A DNA stretch of 64,000 nucleotides, taken from Periconia sp. R9002. Lineage: Eukaryota > Ascomycota > Dothideomycetes > Pleosporales > Periconiaceae. Shown in pieces: positions 1 to 12,436 of the stretch. Within the stretch, counting starts at the first letter, position 1, and each line of letters opens with the position of its first letter. The DNA lies in the NCBI GenBank assembly GCA_023627715.1, contig JAMAHW010000016.1, forward strand, positions 496,001 through 560,000, in the 5' to 3' direction. The notes under the pieces are model-generated. The model was not told the origin of the DNA. It ran no database searches and saw nothing but the letters and a program-made list of their open reading frames with translations. The position numbers and the translations under genes are program-made.

Positions 1-99
1 CTTTACTCTACGCCGCAAAACAAAAACACCATTCGATTCTTGCCCTCTGCATAACTACATTCACGCCTATGTCTTCTCCATGGCCATGTCCTTCAGCAA
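1..99. other. Window edge, no gene seen
   Basis: Short stretch downstream of the HNH nuclease stop codon. No open frame or recognisable signal; it probably holds the 3' untranslated region of that gene. Confidence 0.5.
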
Positions 100-841
100 T
101 CAGCATGTGCCAAGCATGCTTGTAAGGGCACTCTTCTCCGCGCTGGTGATTGTGAGTGAGTACACGCTTTTGACCTTCACCCACATGGAAGCGTATGTGC
201 AGTAGTAGCTGCCTGTTGTTGCTCGGTTAGTCGAACGTCTTGCTTCTCACCCATCGTCCAATTGGGAACGTACTTAGCGGTGGCTTCCACTCTTCTGGCC
301 CTTTGTCTCCTTTAGCCTGGTTTACGTTATCCGTCACAGCAATGAGCTGGGGATTTGTGAGGTCGTTGGCAAACGATTGACGGCGAGCGGTCGTCCATGA
401 AGCTGCTCCAGACTGTGGTTTCTTGTCAGTGTCCAGTTCACCTCCAACCACAGTTGTTTTCAGTACCTTCCACGCATTGCTCAATGGAACAACGTGATCG
501 ATATCGACATCCGACGCCAGACTCCACGTTGCCCCGTCATACGGCGAAAACCATGACCCCGATGTCGCAGCGCAGTCACTATTGGTTACTACGCTTGTTC
601 CGTCTCGCTTCAGAACGGTCTCTCGTGTGTTACAAGTGCCGCTCTGGGTAATCCAGTGCGGGAAGAGATCGCGAGAGTAGCCTGTCTGAGGACCTTGAGC
701 GGCTACTGTCAGCCCGGCAAGCAGAGACTTCGCAGTGGACGCCGACGGAATGTTCGGCGGCGCTCGGCGGACAAGGTCGGGAGTAGGGAGAGCAGCGACC
801 AGGGCCGTGAAGACGGCTGCAACGAGAATGGACGACTTCAT
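100..841 (-). CDS. Secreted HNH-type nuclease (DUF1524/GmrSD C-terminal family)
   Basis: Two exons, 841-274 and 212-100, joined across a 61-bp intron (donor GTACGT, branch CTAAC, acceptor CAG), give 226 aa. Without splicing the frame ends early at about 227, so the last 37 residues come from exon 2, which ends in the CTYASMWVKVK and TSML-type tail usual in this family. Residues 1-18 are a signal peptide, followed by a possible Kex2 site (RR, 25-26). The HNH-like core is at residues 111-124 (D-V-D-I-D-H-V-V-P-L), and Cys 70 and 90 may form a disulphide. The family is known in fungi as small secreted proteins with a predicted metal-dependent nuclease fold. Extracellular nucleic-acid degradation is inferred; substrate and role (nutrition, competition or effector) cannot be read from sequence. 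Confidence 0.88.
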
Positions 842-1783
842 TGCTGGTGATGTGACGGAGAACAGAAGTTGGAAGCAAAAACGAAAAGCATGCAGTTAAA
901 TACTTTCTGTCCTCATGTTAACAAGAGACGGTATCGGTCCAATGATAAGGGCCACGAGCATACACGCGCGTCCATGGGACATGGAATTCAAAAGGCATCC
1001 TTGCGGTTTGTACTACACGCATCGTCGTCGGCCACATAGCATAACCACCCTCCCGAAGCAGCAAGGCCAAGCAGTTCCACTTGCCTATCACCTATTGCTC
1101 TCTCGGAGCAAATAAGCGGGCGAGAGGGTAGAGATTGATGGACATTGGGAATTGGTGTTGTGGCAGAGCGAATCAAAAAGGCAAACTCGCCAGCGTGATC
1201 GACACTCGTCCGCCCCTGCTTATATGTAGCGCATATATCACGAGTACATGATGCATCTATGTACCTGCTTTTAGATCACCATTGCAGCTAGTTACCCGAC
1301 AGCTTCCCCAAACGTATTGTATCTCCGATGCGACCCAACTAGTCTGTCTCAACGACATTGACTGCACATATGAAGATGCGTGGTGGCCAGGTTTCGAGTC
1401 AATGAGGGGGCGGGGTATTGCGATTCGCCCATACATAAAATACATATTTCCATGTTTCCATGCGCCCAAACTTGGCAAATCAGTGGTAGAATACAGTTCC
1501 GCTTACCCACCCCTGCCTCCGCTACTGCCACCCCAAGTAAATTGTCTTTCTCTGCTATCGCAATCACCGATTCCTTTGTTTTGATGTCTCCGAACCACAT
1601 TAATAGCTAGCTAGGAACCATGTAGATAGTAGAGCCTGTCGGGCCCCGAGCTTGCTTTGCCAACCCTTTAGTGCTGTAATCAACCACCAAATCTACCTGC
1701 CGTTTCCGGTAGGTTCTTTCCTGTACATGACATGGAGGCATCAACGCCTTTTTCCACGCCTGCTCTGAAAATGCCGCTCGAGA
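842..1783. other. Intergenic region, no gene supported
   Basis: About 0.94 kb between the 5' end of the HNH nuclease gene and the 3' end of DRN1. Only short overlapping open frames without family resemblance were seen. It should contain the nuclease promoter (near 850-1100) and the DRN1 3' untranslated region. Confidence 0.5.
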
Positions 1784-3487
1784 TTAATCGGCCGCGAAAT
1801 CAAACTCTTTGAACGCCTGTTTAAATTTCTCCACATCTTGCTCTTCCTCGGCTTGCGTCTGCCCGCAATCACGCCAGTCGATTCGGTCATCCAACCGCAG
1901 CAATTTGGCAAGTACTTCACGTCCAAACTGAGCATGGAACTTGATCTTCTCGTCAAAGCGCAAAACCAGGCTCGTCTGCGTTTCGCAGTCATTCTGAGGA
2001 TCCCAAATCAACACCCGGAAGAAATCGCTTGTCTCTTGGGATCCGTCTCCTACATCTTCTTGGGTGAATGCAGGCCAATGGTAGTTTTCCGCCAAGGCTC
2101 GGAACGCGGCTTCTAGAAGCCCCTTGCGAATCAGGTCGGCAGGCACAGGCAAGTATTGCCAATGGGTATGGGGTAGGCTGGATTTGCTGATTTCCCACGT
2201 TACAGAGCCATATTCTTCGCCCGCTTGCCGCTTGAGCATCTTGTTCATTGACACTCTATACCTCTGCATTTCTGCATACGTTGCCTGACGCTCTTCCTCC
2301 TCTATTGCGGCAAGCGTGGGCTGATGCGAAAATGGTATAATGAGGAGATGGCATGGGAAGTTCAGTTTTGGGTATGTCTCTGAGGTGGACAAGGAGCCTT
2401 TGGCAGTGGTCATGTATGAATTTTCGCCGATAGAGGTCACAAGATGAGTCGCAATATTCTCATTTGCAAGGCAGAAGAAGCATTCGGATAAAGAAAGAGG
2501 ACCCTTGGATTCGAACTTTCGTCGTTTATGTGGCTTTCGACCTCGTCGGTTGCCGTCATCATAGACTAGAGCGGTTTCACGGTGTTCAGGAGCAGATCGC
2601 TTCCGGTGTTCGGAGGGTACTAACGGACAAATGGTTGATCCAGATGGTGGAGAGACAGGATGACTTGCTTTTGGGTCGAGGGAAAATGCATAGATCCATT
2701 TCTGTTTAGAAGCATTACCGTAAGCTGCTAGGCTGATGAAGCGAGTGATGGGGTAAAGGCCATCCGAATCCTCGCTTGGCATATGGAAGAAGGGCTCGCG
2801 TTCAAAAAAAGTCGAACCGGACACAGAGAAGTGATAGCGTGGCTTGAGTGCTACATTCAAATCGGCCACGCATTGCTGGCTCTGGGGCTGCAACTCTGGA
2901 TCGAAACCAACCTTGGATCTTGCGCGGATATCCTGGGGCCAATCTCCAGTGATGAGTATATCAGCAGAAGAGGCGCCTCGTAGAACCTTAGAATCGGTCT
3001 CGGAATAGAAGGGGAGATAACTGTCCTTGGAGTGGCCAGCGATGATGTTGGGATCGAGTCGGCCGCCGAGGGAGACAATTCGAACCCCCTCGGCGGTGTT
3101 CATGGTAGATCGCTTGCCGAGAAAGTGAAGATTGTGGCACAGTTCATCGTCTGAAGATTGAAGCTTCTCGATCACCACTTGTGGCAAGGGGTTGGTGCCC
3201 AGAGCGAAGTAGATGGTAAAAGGGACTGAAATTTTACCGCTGATGAGGGCGCTTACGTTGGCCTCATCTTCCTCAGTTGCATCAGTTGGGTTTGCGAAAA
3301 GATTGCCGGCAATAATAGCAAAGGAAAACTTGTTCTTCGCGTGCAGCGCGGCAAGCTTTGCAAAGACGGCCGGAAACTGGCCGTTGATATCGCCTAGGAC
3401 GGCACTGGGAGAGGTAAGCAGAGATACGTGGAGCTCATGATGAAGGAAACAAGATCAATCAAAAAAGACGTACATTTTGCAAGCCAT
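1784..3487 (-). CDS. DRN1: Lariat-debranching associated protein Drn1 / CWF19-like 1
   Basis: Two exons: a 14-nt first exon (3487-3474, M-A-C-K-I) and a long exon 3404-1784, separated by a 69-bp intron (GTACGT...CCCAG); 544 aa, against about 507-538 for yeast Drn1 and human CWF19L1. The N-terminal half is the degenerate metallophosphatase-like domain (AVLGDINGQF, then IIAGNL). A basic linker (RRGRKPHKRRKF, about residue 295) precedes the two CwfJ C-terminal domains: the first from about 305 (ECFFC, HLVTSIG, HLLIIPF, PHTHWQ), the second from about 440 to the end. Family knowledge: it binds the debranching enzyme Dbr1 and late spliceosomes and helps intron-lariat turnover in the nucleus. It is divergent from UTP20, with 247 bp between the start codons. 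The start rests on splice phase and the conserved N-terminus. Confidence 0.93.
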
Positions 3488-3734
3488 GCCAGTGCTATGA
3501 CAAGATGATGTCGTGATTGAGTTGTGATCTTAGCTCTGCTCTACATGTACATACAAAGGTACGAGGTCAATAGCGCTAGTCAATCCAGGCTAGCTTTGCC
3601 TTCACTCTTCTTATCGATTAGAAATTTTATGTCCGAGCTCAAAGATTTTGTCGCAACTGCCACCACCATTCCGTTGTCCTCATACATCGGCCAGGTCGCA
3701 GACTCGACCGACGAACCTATCAATCGGCAAAATC
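3488..3734. promoter_or_regulatory. Shared divergent promoter of DRN1 and UTP20
   Basis: 247 bp between the two start codons, so both promoters and both 5' untranslated regions must lie here. It contains a TACATGTACATAC stretch near 3541 and pyrimidine-rich tracts. No TATA box was obvious. The shared-promoter role is inferred from gene orientation. Confidence 0.6.
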
Positions 3735-6700
3735 ATGGCAGCCATGTCAAGGGGCACCGTCGCAGGCCCCAAGCAACGCGCTCCCAAGCATGTCAAGGGC
3801 GGCACTGCTTCGAGCCGCAACCACCGTTTCGAGCCCTTTTCCGCCCGCATCGCAAAGCTCAAGATTGAACCTGTGCGCCGCGGGCGTAGTACCATAATTG
3901 ACGATGCCGAACTCGATAGCGCCTTCTCCTACTTTCACGACGCGCTCGTCGAGTGGCGCGACCTCAACATCTCCGAAGCCTTTTCTCGCTTTGCACGTCA
4001 GGTCGCCCCGCTGAGCGACAGCCTCCCGCAGGTTCTCCACCACAGTGATCGCATCTTTGATCTGCTGGTCGAATACATTGAAAAAGGGGACAAGCACAGT
4101 GAAGAGCCGCTGCTCAGCCTACTGGCTCATCTGGCTCATGATCTGGGCGCACGCTTCGAAACCCATTTTGAGCGCGCTGTCCGTACCGTCTCACACCTGG
4201 CTGCCACACATGCAGACGTGGAGGTTATCGAATGGAGCTTTACCTGTCTTGCGTGGCTTTTCAAGTACCTCTCGCGCCTCTTAGTCCCTGATTTGCGCCC
4301 GCTTTTCGACCTCATGGCTCCTCTGCTGGGTAAAGAACACCAAAAGTCCTTCGTTACACGATTTGCCTCGGATTCGCTGAGCTTCCTAGTGCGCAAGGCG
4401 GGGGCAATTCACCACCGAGATAGCGCCCCTCTAAAGTTACTTACCAAGCATATCTCTGAACATTTGAAAGACGTCCAAGGCTCAGGCAAGGAATATGAGT
4501 TTCAGCAGGGCATCATGTCTCTTTTCGCCGACTCCTTAAAGGGTGTTCAACGTGGCGTGCATTCCAGTGCTGTGGCTATAGCGAGCGAGTTTCTTGCCAC
4601 GACATATGACAGCGATTATATACAGTTCCGAGTCCCTCCTTTACAACCCATTCTCGAGGGAGTCATTATCTCCGTCATTCACCACACAGACGCACATAAC
4701 TTTGAACCTCTGTTGGAACCCATTCTTGCACATATCAGCAAGTTCGCCTTCGACTCTCGCTTCCTTGCAATTTCCTCACGACTAGTTTTCATCATCTGCG
4801 GCGTGAGAAAAGGTTCACGTGTAGCATCATGGAGCCCAGTCTTAGACGTATTGGACCAGCTCTTGGACGGAGCCCATTCTTCATCCGAACTGGACTCTGA
4901 ATCTATCCAGTCATTCCAGTCTGCCGTTTCTGTCGTATTTCAATACTGCCCACTGGATGTAGCGATCCCCCATGTTCCGTTGCTGGAAAACCTTTACCGA
5001 GGCCCGTGGGAGAAACACTTTCTTCTTTTCTGCACCATATTTTCTGATTTTGGTGCGGAACGATTCAACGCTTTGCTCATGTCATACTTTAAAAGGTATG
5101 CTTTCTAGCATTAAGTTTTGTTATGAAGGCATGTACTGATTCGATGTATAGGTATATATCCACTAAAGCGCATGAGAATTTTGAGGGGCTGTGTCTTCTT
5201 CTACCCACCATGCATCGTAAGGGTCTCATCCCAGCTGCCACGATCAACTGTTCCACCCTTTGGCAAGAGGCCATGCTGCAACGTTTTGAAAAACTTGCCA
5301 ACGCGCGGCCATCAAATGGTGACCTGGCTCAAACAGCGTATGAATGTAATGCGGTATTGGATGTTGTGGGGGCTTTAGTTCTTGCCGAAGAGACCAGGCA
5401 ATCCATTGCAAAGCATTTACGTTTGGCCCTCGAGCACGCTCTTGATGTCTCTGACATTGCTCACGCACGAGCCGTTGATATTTTAGCTGCTGGCAATGGG
5501 CTTTGCTTTTTGTCTCAACATGATGGCCGTTCTCTTGTGGATTTATGGCCACCATTGTGTGCAGCTGCTGCCGTCTATGGCCAGTCCCTTGCGTACTGGA
5601 AAGGTTTACATGCGTTAGTGGAGAAGAACAGAACCACTTTGACTCTAACGGGGCCACACATGGAGACATTGAAGCAAGCAATTATGCGCTGCCTAGGATC
5701 GCCATCTCACGACTTGCGCCTGATCACGCTCGAATTGCTCAAACTGTTGATCTCACAGGACGACAAACCGCAATATGCTATCGCGACAGCCATAATCATT
5801 GAGCAAACGCCGGCAAACATGGATACACAACGGTCTTTATCTATGCGAGTTGGGCAACTTGCTACCATGTACCCAGAAGTGGCTTCAGATGAATGGGTAG
5901 GAGAGGCTATACCGACATTCTGCTTTGGTCTTCTGCACGTCCAACTAGCATCAATTTGGAATGATGCATGCGCAGCTTTGAAGGCCATGTGTACAACAAC
6001 CGAAGGAGAATCCCATGTGACACGGATAGCATTCCAATGGATAGTTCAAACGGAAAATCACGATTGTTTGGACAGCAAGGCGACTGGCTCTTTCCCTCCA
6101 CGATATGGAACAGAGTTTCAATGTACTAACCTCATGCAGCTCGAACATATTATAACGGAAGACAGGAATAATATAGAAGGTTACAGCGAACAACTCTTGG
6201 CAAAATACAATGCTACACATGCCGCATTACCTTTGGTCACACCTTTTAGTAGGACGCAAGCACTTCGCCTTTTGAACGAAATACCTCTCGTGGCAGAGAA
6301 ACGCTCGCGACTATTAGTTCCTGTGCTACTCGATTGGACCTCGGAACAACGGGTTGAGGGTGACCCCGAAGACGAATCTGCAGTGGAAACGTCGACTAAA
6401 CTACATCGCTGGACTCGGAAAGATCAAAAAGCCATGCTTTCCCTGTTTTCCAAATTTGTAAATCCTAAAGTTCTGTTCAGATCGAATGAAGTCTATGGAG
6501 CACTCTTGGCATTGCTAGGCAATGGCGATGTTGAAATACAAAAGGCCTCTCTGGAAGCTATCATTACATGGAAGGAACCTTCTGTCACTGAATATAAAGA
6601 GAATCTTTTCTTCCTCCTAGACGATGCCCGGTTTAGGGACGAGATTTCCAATTTCCTCGACATCGGGACAGAGGACAGCCTAGTCAAAACCGAGCATCGT

Positions 6701-9700
6701 GATCGCTTGCTTCCGGTGCTACTTCGCTTGTTATATGGGAGAGTTATCAGCGGGAAGCGAGGCTTGGATACGAAGAGAAAAGCTGTTTTCCAGACTCTAA
6801 TCAAGTTCGAAGGAGACGCTATTCATCAATTCCTGGCCATCGCTCTTGGTACGCTCAATGGGATTTCCATCGTGCAAGACGGAAAGCTCGATGAAGGCAT
6901 ACTGCAAGAGGAGCGGATGCCCCTAAGAAGGCAACTTGGTATGTTGACTATGCTCGAAGATATGCTTAGTACCTTCCAAACTACCTTTCGCCCATTTGTT
7001 GGTCAGGTTATCGACCCCATTCTGTACTGTCTCGTCAGAGCCTCTCGAGAGCTAGGAAAATCTAGTGCCGTCTCAGACTCTGAAGTTAGCGTGTCGTCAT
7101 TGACAAGATCTGTCCGCCAACGGTCTTTGGCGATCGTCGGCCTCTTATTCGAGTCTTGTCCGTCATTCTCTTGGGGCTCCTATCCATCCGCAATCGTATC
7201 AGAGTCGATAAATCCTAGAATCGAACACTTTCCCATTGAATCGGCGCAGTCAGTATCAGGAATGCTGCGATTGTTTGCAGCATGGTCCAAGTCTTTATCC
7301 ACAGCATCCTTTCTGGTGGATTACAATCCCGACGTTATGCACAAGATCATTGAGTGCTTGAGTGTTCCATCCGCGAAAGACGAGGTGAAACGATTTGTTC
7401 TCGACGACATCATCCGTATGCTTGTTTCTTTGGCTACAACCACGGATGGGTCTGCTAGCGACAAAATTTTGAGGAACAGGATTCACTCAAGCATATTACA
7501 GCCATTCTCAAGCTCGATGCTCGTTGAGATTGGTGGCCTACTGCGAAAGAGTCCCAGCAAAGAACTTCTAGAGTCTGGTGTGCATACTGTTGCAGAGCTT
7601 GCTCCCCATATAGTAGGCTCAGCAGAATCACGCAGTATGCTTGAAATCTCTTCATTTTTACTGAAGCAGCCAACGAATCGGGTCAGCCCTCATACTAAAC
7701 TGGGGCTGTTAAAAATTTTGCACGAATTTATTCCGCGCTGTAATGAAGCCGACCTGATGGAGCTGTTCTCTACCATTTACGATGCCATATGTCCCCTGTT
7801 CTCTTATTTCAAAGACAGGGCATCCAGAACTACTCTCTGCGACATCCTACAGGATCTTGCGGCTTTTCAGCAAGATCTCCTGTCAGTGGCTGAGCTATGT
7901 CATGATCTAAACGCATTCTCTGCATCGAGGCTGGATGAGCCTGACTTTGATCGGCGTGCGGCTGCGTTTGATCGTGTCACTGGAGAAGCTGCTCATGTTT
8001 ATTCCCTCAGGCAATGGAAGCCACTTGTGTTCAACATGCTCTACTTTATAAAAGATAACCAGGAATTGAGTATCCGCGTGAATGCTTCACTCTCGCTGAG
8101 ACGCTTTATCCAAGTTTCCATCAAGGATGACGAACACAAGAGTTTTCTCTCTTCTGCAATTCTGCCAGGCATTCAGAATGGGATGCGCGAGTCATCGGAA
8201 CTTGTGCGTATAGAATATTTGGCCGTCCTTGCCCAGCTTGTAGAAACGCATCCTGATTGGGATCCGATCACTGACCTCCGACTCCTCGTGCAAGGTGATG
8301 AAGAGTCTTCATTTTATTCCAATATTCTTCACATCCAAGGACACCGACGCTTACGAGCACTTCGAAGGCTCGCAAGCCAAGCAACGCTACTCCGAGGCGG
8401 GAACATCTATCACATATTGCTCCCATTACTCGAGCATTTTGTATTCAACAAAGCCGATGACGAAAGCGCGAACAGCCTTGCCGGGGAAACCATCAAAACT
8501 ATTTCTGTCTTATCCCAGGGCCTCGAATGGCCGCAATTTCGTTCTTTATTCAAGCGATACTCAGGGTATTTGACAACTAAAGAAGATATGCAGAAAATGA
8601 TGATAAAATTACTTGCAGGACTCATGGATGGTTTAAGTCAGTCGGGACGCCAAAAAGGTTATGTGGTAGCCGGCCGGGAGCAAGATCAGGACCTGAATTC
8701 CCAAAGCCGCCACGACGAAGATGCTATGGAAGTGGAAGCACCGATTTCGACACTTGCTAGGACGCTCCCGCAACAGGATAAACTTACTAATGACGTTGTT
8801 AACAATATTCTTCCTGATTTGATCGGATTTCTGCATAAGAAAGATGAGTCGACTGTCAGTTTGCGCGTACCCATTGCCGTAGCCGTCACAAAGGTTCTTC
8901 TTGTCTTACCGCCCACGGAAATAGAGCTAAGGCTACCCTCTTTGCTCTTAGATATCGGCCATATTCTCAAAAGTCGAGCACAGGATGCCAGAGACCTAGC
9001 ACGGAATACCTTGACAGAGATTGCTTGCATCACTGGACCGGGTTATCTAGGTTTTATTCTCAAAGCGTTAAGGATTGCGCTCCAAAGAGGTTACCAGCTA
9101 CATGTATTATCCTTCACCTTACACAGTATTCTCGTCAAACTGTCAGAAAATTTGCAACCAGGAGACTTGGATTACTGCGTCCCTGATATTGTGGATGTCA
9201 TACTGGACGATACCTTTGGACTCACAGGCCAAGAGAAAGATGCCGAAGAGTATATTAGTAAAATGAAGGAAGTGAAGAGCAGCAAGAGTTTTGATTCGAT
9301 GGATCTCATCGCACGTTCCATCACCCCGACGCACTTGGTCGATCTTGTCGTGCCTATCAAATCCTTACTGCTAGAGAAGCTGAATTCCAGGGCAGTACAG
9401 AAGATCGACGAGCTTTTGCGGCGCATAGGACTTGGTATACTGCAAAATCCGTCGGTACACAGCCGGGACATGCTGGTGTTTTGTTATGAGCTGATCCAAG
9501 AGGTTTACAAGGCCACCGAAAACTCACATGAGACACAGCGTGTTGACCCTCGAAACAAAAGATACCTTATCAACATGAAGGGTGCCTCCAAGTCAGGCGC
9601 TCGACTTTCCACTACGTCTTACATCTACAAGATTACGCGATTTAGTCTCGACATTTTGCGCACCGTGCTACGCAAGAACGAAATACTCCAGACTCCGAAA

Positions 9701-11683
9701 CATCTAACAGGATTTTTACCAATAATTGGCGACGCGTTGGTCGCGGGACAAGAGGAAGTTCAGGTGTCTGCTATCCGATTGATCAGCACCATCATCAAGG
9801 TTCCCATGCCGCAACTGGACGAGAGTTGTCCCGTTTACGTCGAAGAAGCTGTGAGATCTATCAAAGGTGCGCCATCGTCAAACACCGAGATCGCACAAGC
9901 CTCTCTAAAATTGATAACCTCGGTCTTACGCGAAAGACCAAACGTGGAAATCAAGGAACGCCACTTGGCAGATCTTCTTAAGCGTATCCGTCCTGATTTG
10001 GACGAACCTGACCGTCAAGGTGTCACTTTTGGCTTCCTCAAGGCCGTAATGAATCGAAAGATTGTCATTGCCGAGGTGTATGAAGTTATGGACAAAGTTG
10101 CGGCGATGATGATAACGAACCATACACGGTCTGCAAGAGACCTTGCTCGTAGCAATTACTTCCACTTTCTGACGGAATATCCACAAGCCAAGAATCGGTT
10201 CAGGAAGCAGGTCGAATTTCTTCTCAAAAACCTACGATATGACCATGTCGAAGGCAGACAGTCAGTCATGGAAGCTTTGAACTTGCTGCTCAACAAGGTT
10301 GCAGATGATGCTCTTCAAGAAGAGCTGGGTATGATGTTCGTCCCGCTTGTCCATTCCATGGTCAACGATGACTCAAGTGATTGCCGCACCATGGCAGGTG
10401 CTCTACTCAAAAAGGTGTTTGAGCGTGCGGACTCTAAACGACTTAAAAGCTTCAGGGTCGACCTACGGACCTGGATGGAACAGGATGATAACACGGGAAT
10501 GAAGCGTCTCGGTATTCAGTGCTGGGGACTTTACATCGAAGCCGTTGAGGTCCAACCCAAGGATCTATCATTTGTGATAGAGCAACTCCAAACTACGATG
10601 GCAACCTCCCTTGAAAGACGCAACGACGAGGATTGGGAACTCCTATACTATGCGCTCACCGTCTTTATGAAACTGTGCAAGTCCATGCCCGACGTAATGT
10701 TTTCGCCGGACAAGACAAGCCTTTGGTCTGCACTGCAGTCATGCGTCTCTTATCCCCATGCATGGATCAAGCTCACGGCTGCCAAGCTCATGGGTACGCT
10801 GTTTGCTGACATGGCCTCGACGAATGGGGATGCAGGTCTTTCCAATCTGCCATTGGAGGGTTCCAGGGGTCTGCTGTTGATGGAGGATGACATGATCAAG
10901 TTGACGCATGCTTTCCTCAGAAACCTCGAGATGACCGTTGTTGGTGAAGAACTGTGCACACAAAGTATCCGTAACCTCGCCTTCCTAGGGCGTTGCCTTT
11001 CTGCCAACGGTGCACTATGGACATGGAAAAAGACGGGTGGTGCTGATGATTTGGAAGACGAGGATGGCGATGATGGTGCCGACGGCGACGAAGACGATGC
11101 CGTGGACGAGGACATGGAAAAGTCAGAAGAGGAATGGCGCGGTTGCTCGCCCTCCCCCAAACCTCCAAAGCACACTCGACCCACAGCCATCCACCGCCTC
11201 ATGATCCGCCTCTCTGGAATCATCCGCCGCGAAACCAAAATCATGAAGCTCTCCTCGCTCTACCCCAAGACGGCAACCATGACGCTCCTCGAGACGCTCA
11301 CCAGCAAGCTCGCCATGGAGACGCTTTCCTCGTCCCTCCCACACCTCCTCACCACCTTCACCACCCTCACCGACCCCGCCACCACCGTGCCCCGCTCCAC
11401 GGACCCGGCCTTCAACGACACATACCGTGCCCTCATTGACAAGGCCACCGAGATCATCAGCGTGCTGCAAAAGCGCATGGGCACTCCCGAGTACCTGCGC
11501 GTCATGGGTGAGGTGCAGAAGGGCGTGAGGCAGCGGCGCGAGCAACGAAAGCAGAAGAGGAAGATTGAAGCCGTCAGTGCGCCGGAGAAGTGGGGCAAGG
11601 AGAAGCAGAGAAGAAACGAGGTGAAGAAGGTCAAGAGGAAAGAGAAGAATGCGGAGTATAGGGGGAAGAGGCGGGGGTGGTAG
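3735..11683 (+). CDS. UTP20: U3 snoRNP-associated protein Utp20 (SSU processome)
   Basis: Two exons, 3735-5095 and 5152-11683, with a 56-bp intron (GTATGC...TATAG); 2,630 aa, between yeast (about 2,490) and human (about 2,785). It is an almost wholly alpha-helical HEAT/ARM-repeat protein containing the DRIM domain in its first half. The C-terminus has an acidic run encoded near 11040-11120, then a Lys/Arg-rich tail (KKVKRKEKNAEYRGKRR) typical of nucleolar proteins. Family knowledge: Utp20 wraps the small-subunit processome and is needed for 18S rRNA maturation in the nucleolus. The start at 3735 (AAAATCATGG) is chosen because the following residues (HVKGGTASSRNHRFEPFS) match the conserved Utp20 N-terminus; a second ATG at 3747 is possible. 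It is the largest gene of the window, divergent from DRN1. Confidence 0.96.
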
Positions 11684-12436
11684 ATTCACTGGGTGTATAT
11701 TTCATGTCTTATATCGTAAATAGTAGTCGGTGACGTGCTGAGAGTTACAGTATACCTATACGCAGGTCTGGCTTGAGTTGGGGCACTTCGCATGGCCATG
11801 GCGTTTGTTTGTTTCAATCACTTGGGTTTCTTCCGGTGCATCAGTGTTTCTTTCTTTATTTCTTATGCACAGAAAATCGCAGCTTTCATATCAATCGTAC
11901 ATGTCTTGATTCGTAGATTGCACATATATACACATGGATCAAGTGAAGATGGTCAGAACCAAAATAAAAACACCATGAAAAAAAAAGGAGCCAAAAGAGT
12001 ACCAGTGGAACTTTCCCCCTTTTTTTCCTGATCCAACCCAGCCAAAAAATCAAGGGAATGCCCACGCGTCCTGTTAGGTAACTCCTTACTCCATAACCGT
12101 CCTTGTATGTGGAAGCGTACCACATAGGGCATGGAGGAAACAATGGAAATCGTCTAAACGGTGAGATCGTGTACACATAAGAGGGGAAACGTGAACGAAT
12201 AGAGGGAGAGTCTGATAAGGATAGTGAGAAAGAAGATGGAGAAGATTGATCATCAGGGTATAGATAGAACAACATGTAGAAGATGGAACAGAATGGAGAT
12301 GGGGAAAGGAGAAGTGCCTGCACTGCCTACCTCACCAAGCTGAGAGAAGCCAAGCGAAGTATTGCAGTCATTCAACCCAGATATGTGAAGGCAACTTCAC
12401 CGTGTATCCTCGAAAAAAGTCCTTGTTCCACAGTCA
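11684..12436. other. Convergent 3' region of UTP20 and the zinc-cluster regulator
   Basis: About 750 bp without a supported gene between two converging genes. It has A-rich and T-rich runs (for example near 11985 and 12020) that may serve polyadenylation. Open frames here are short and serine/phenylalanine-rich on the minus strand, with no family resemblance. Confidence 0.5.
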
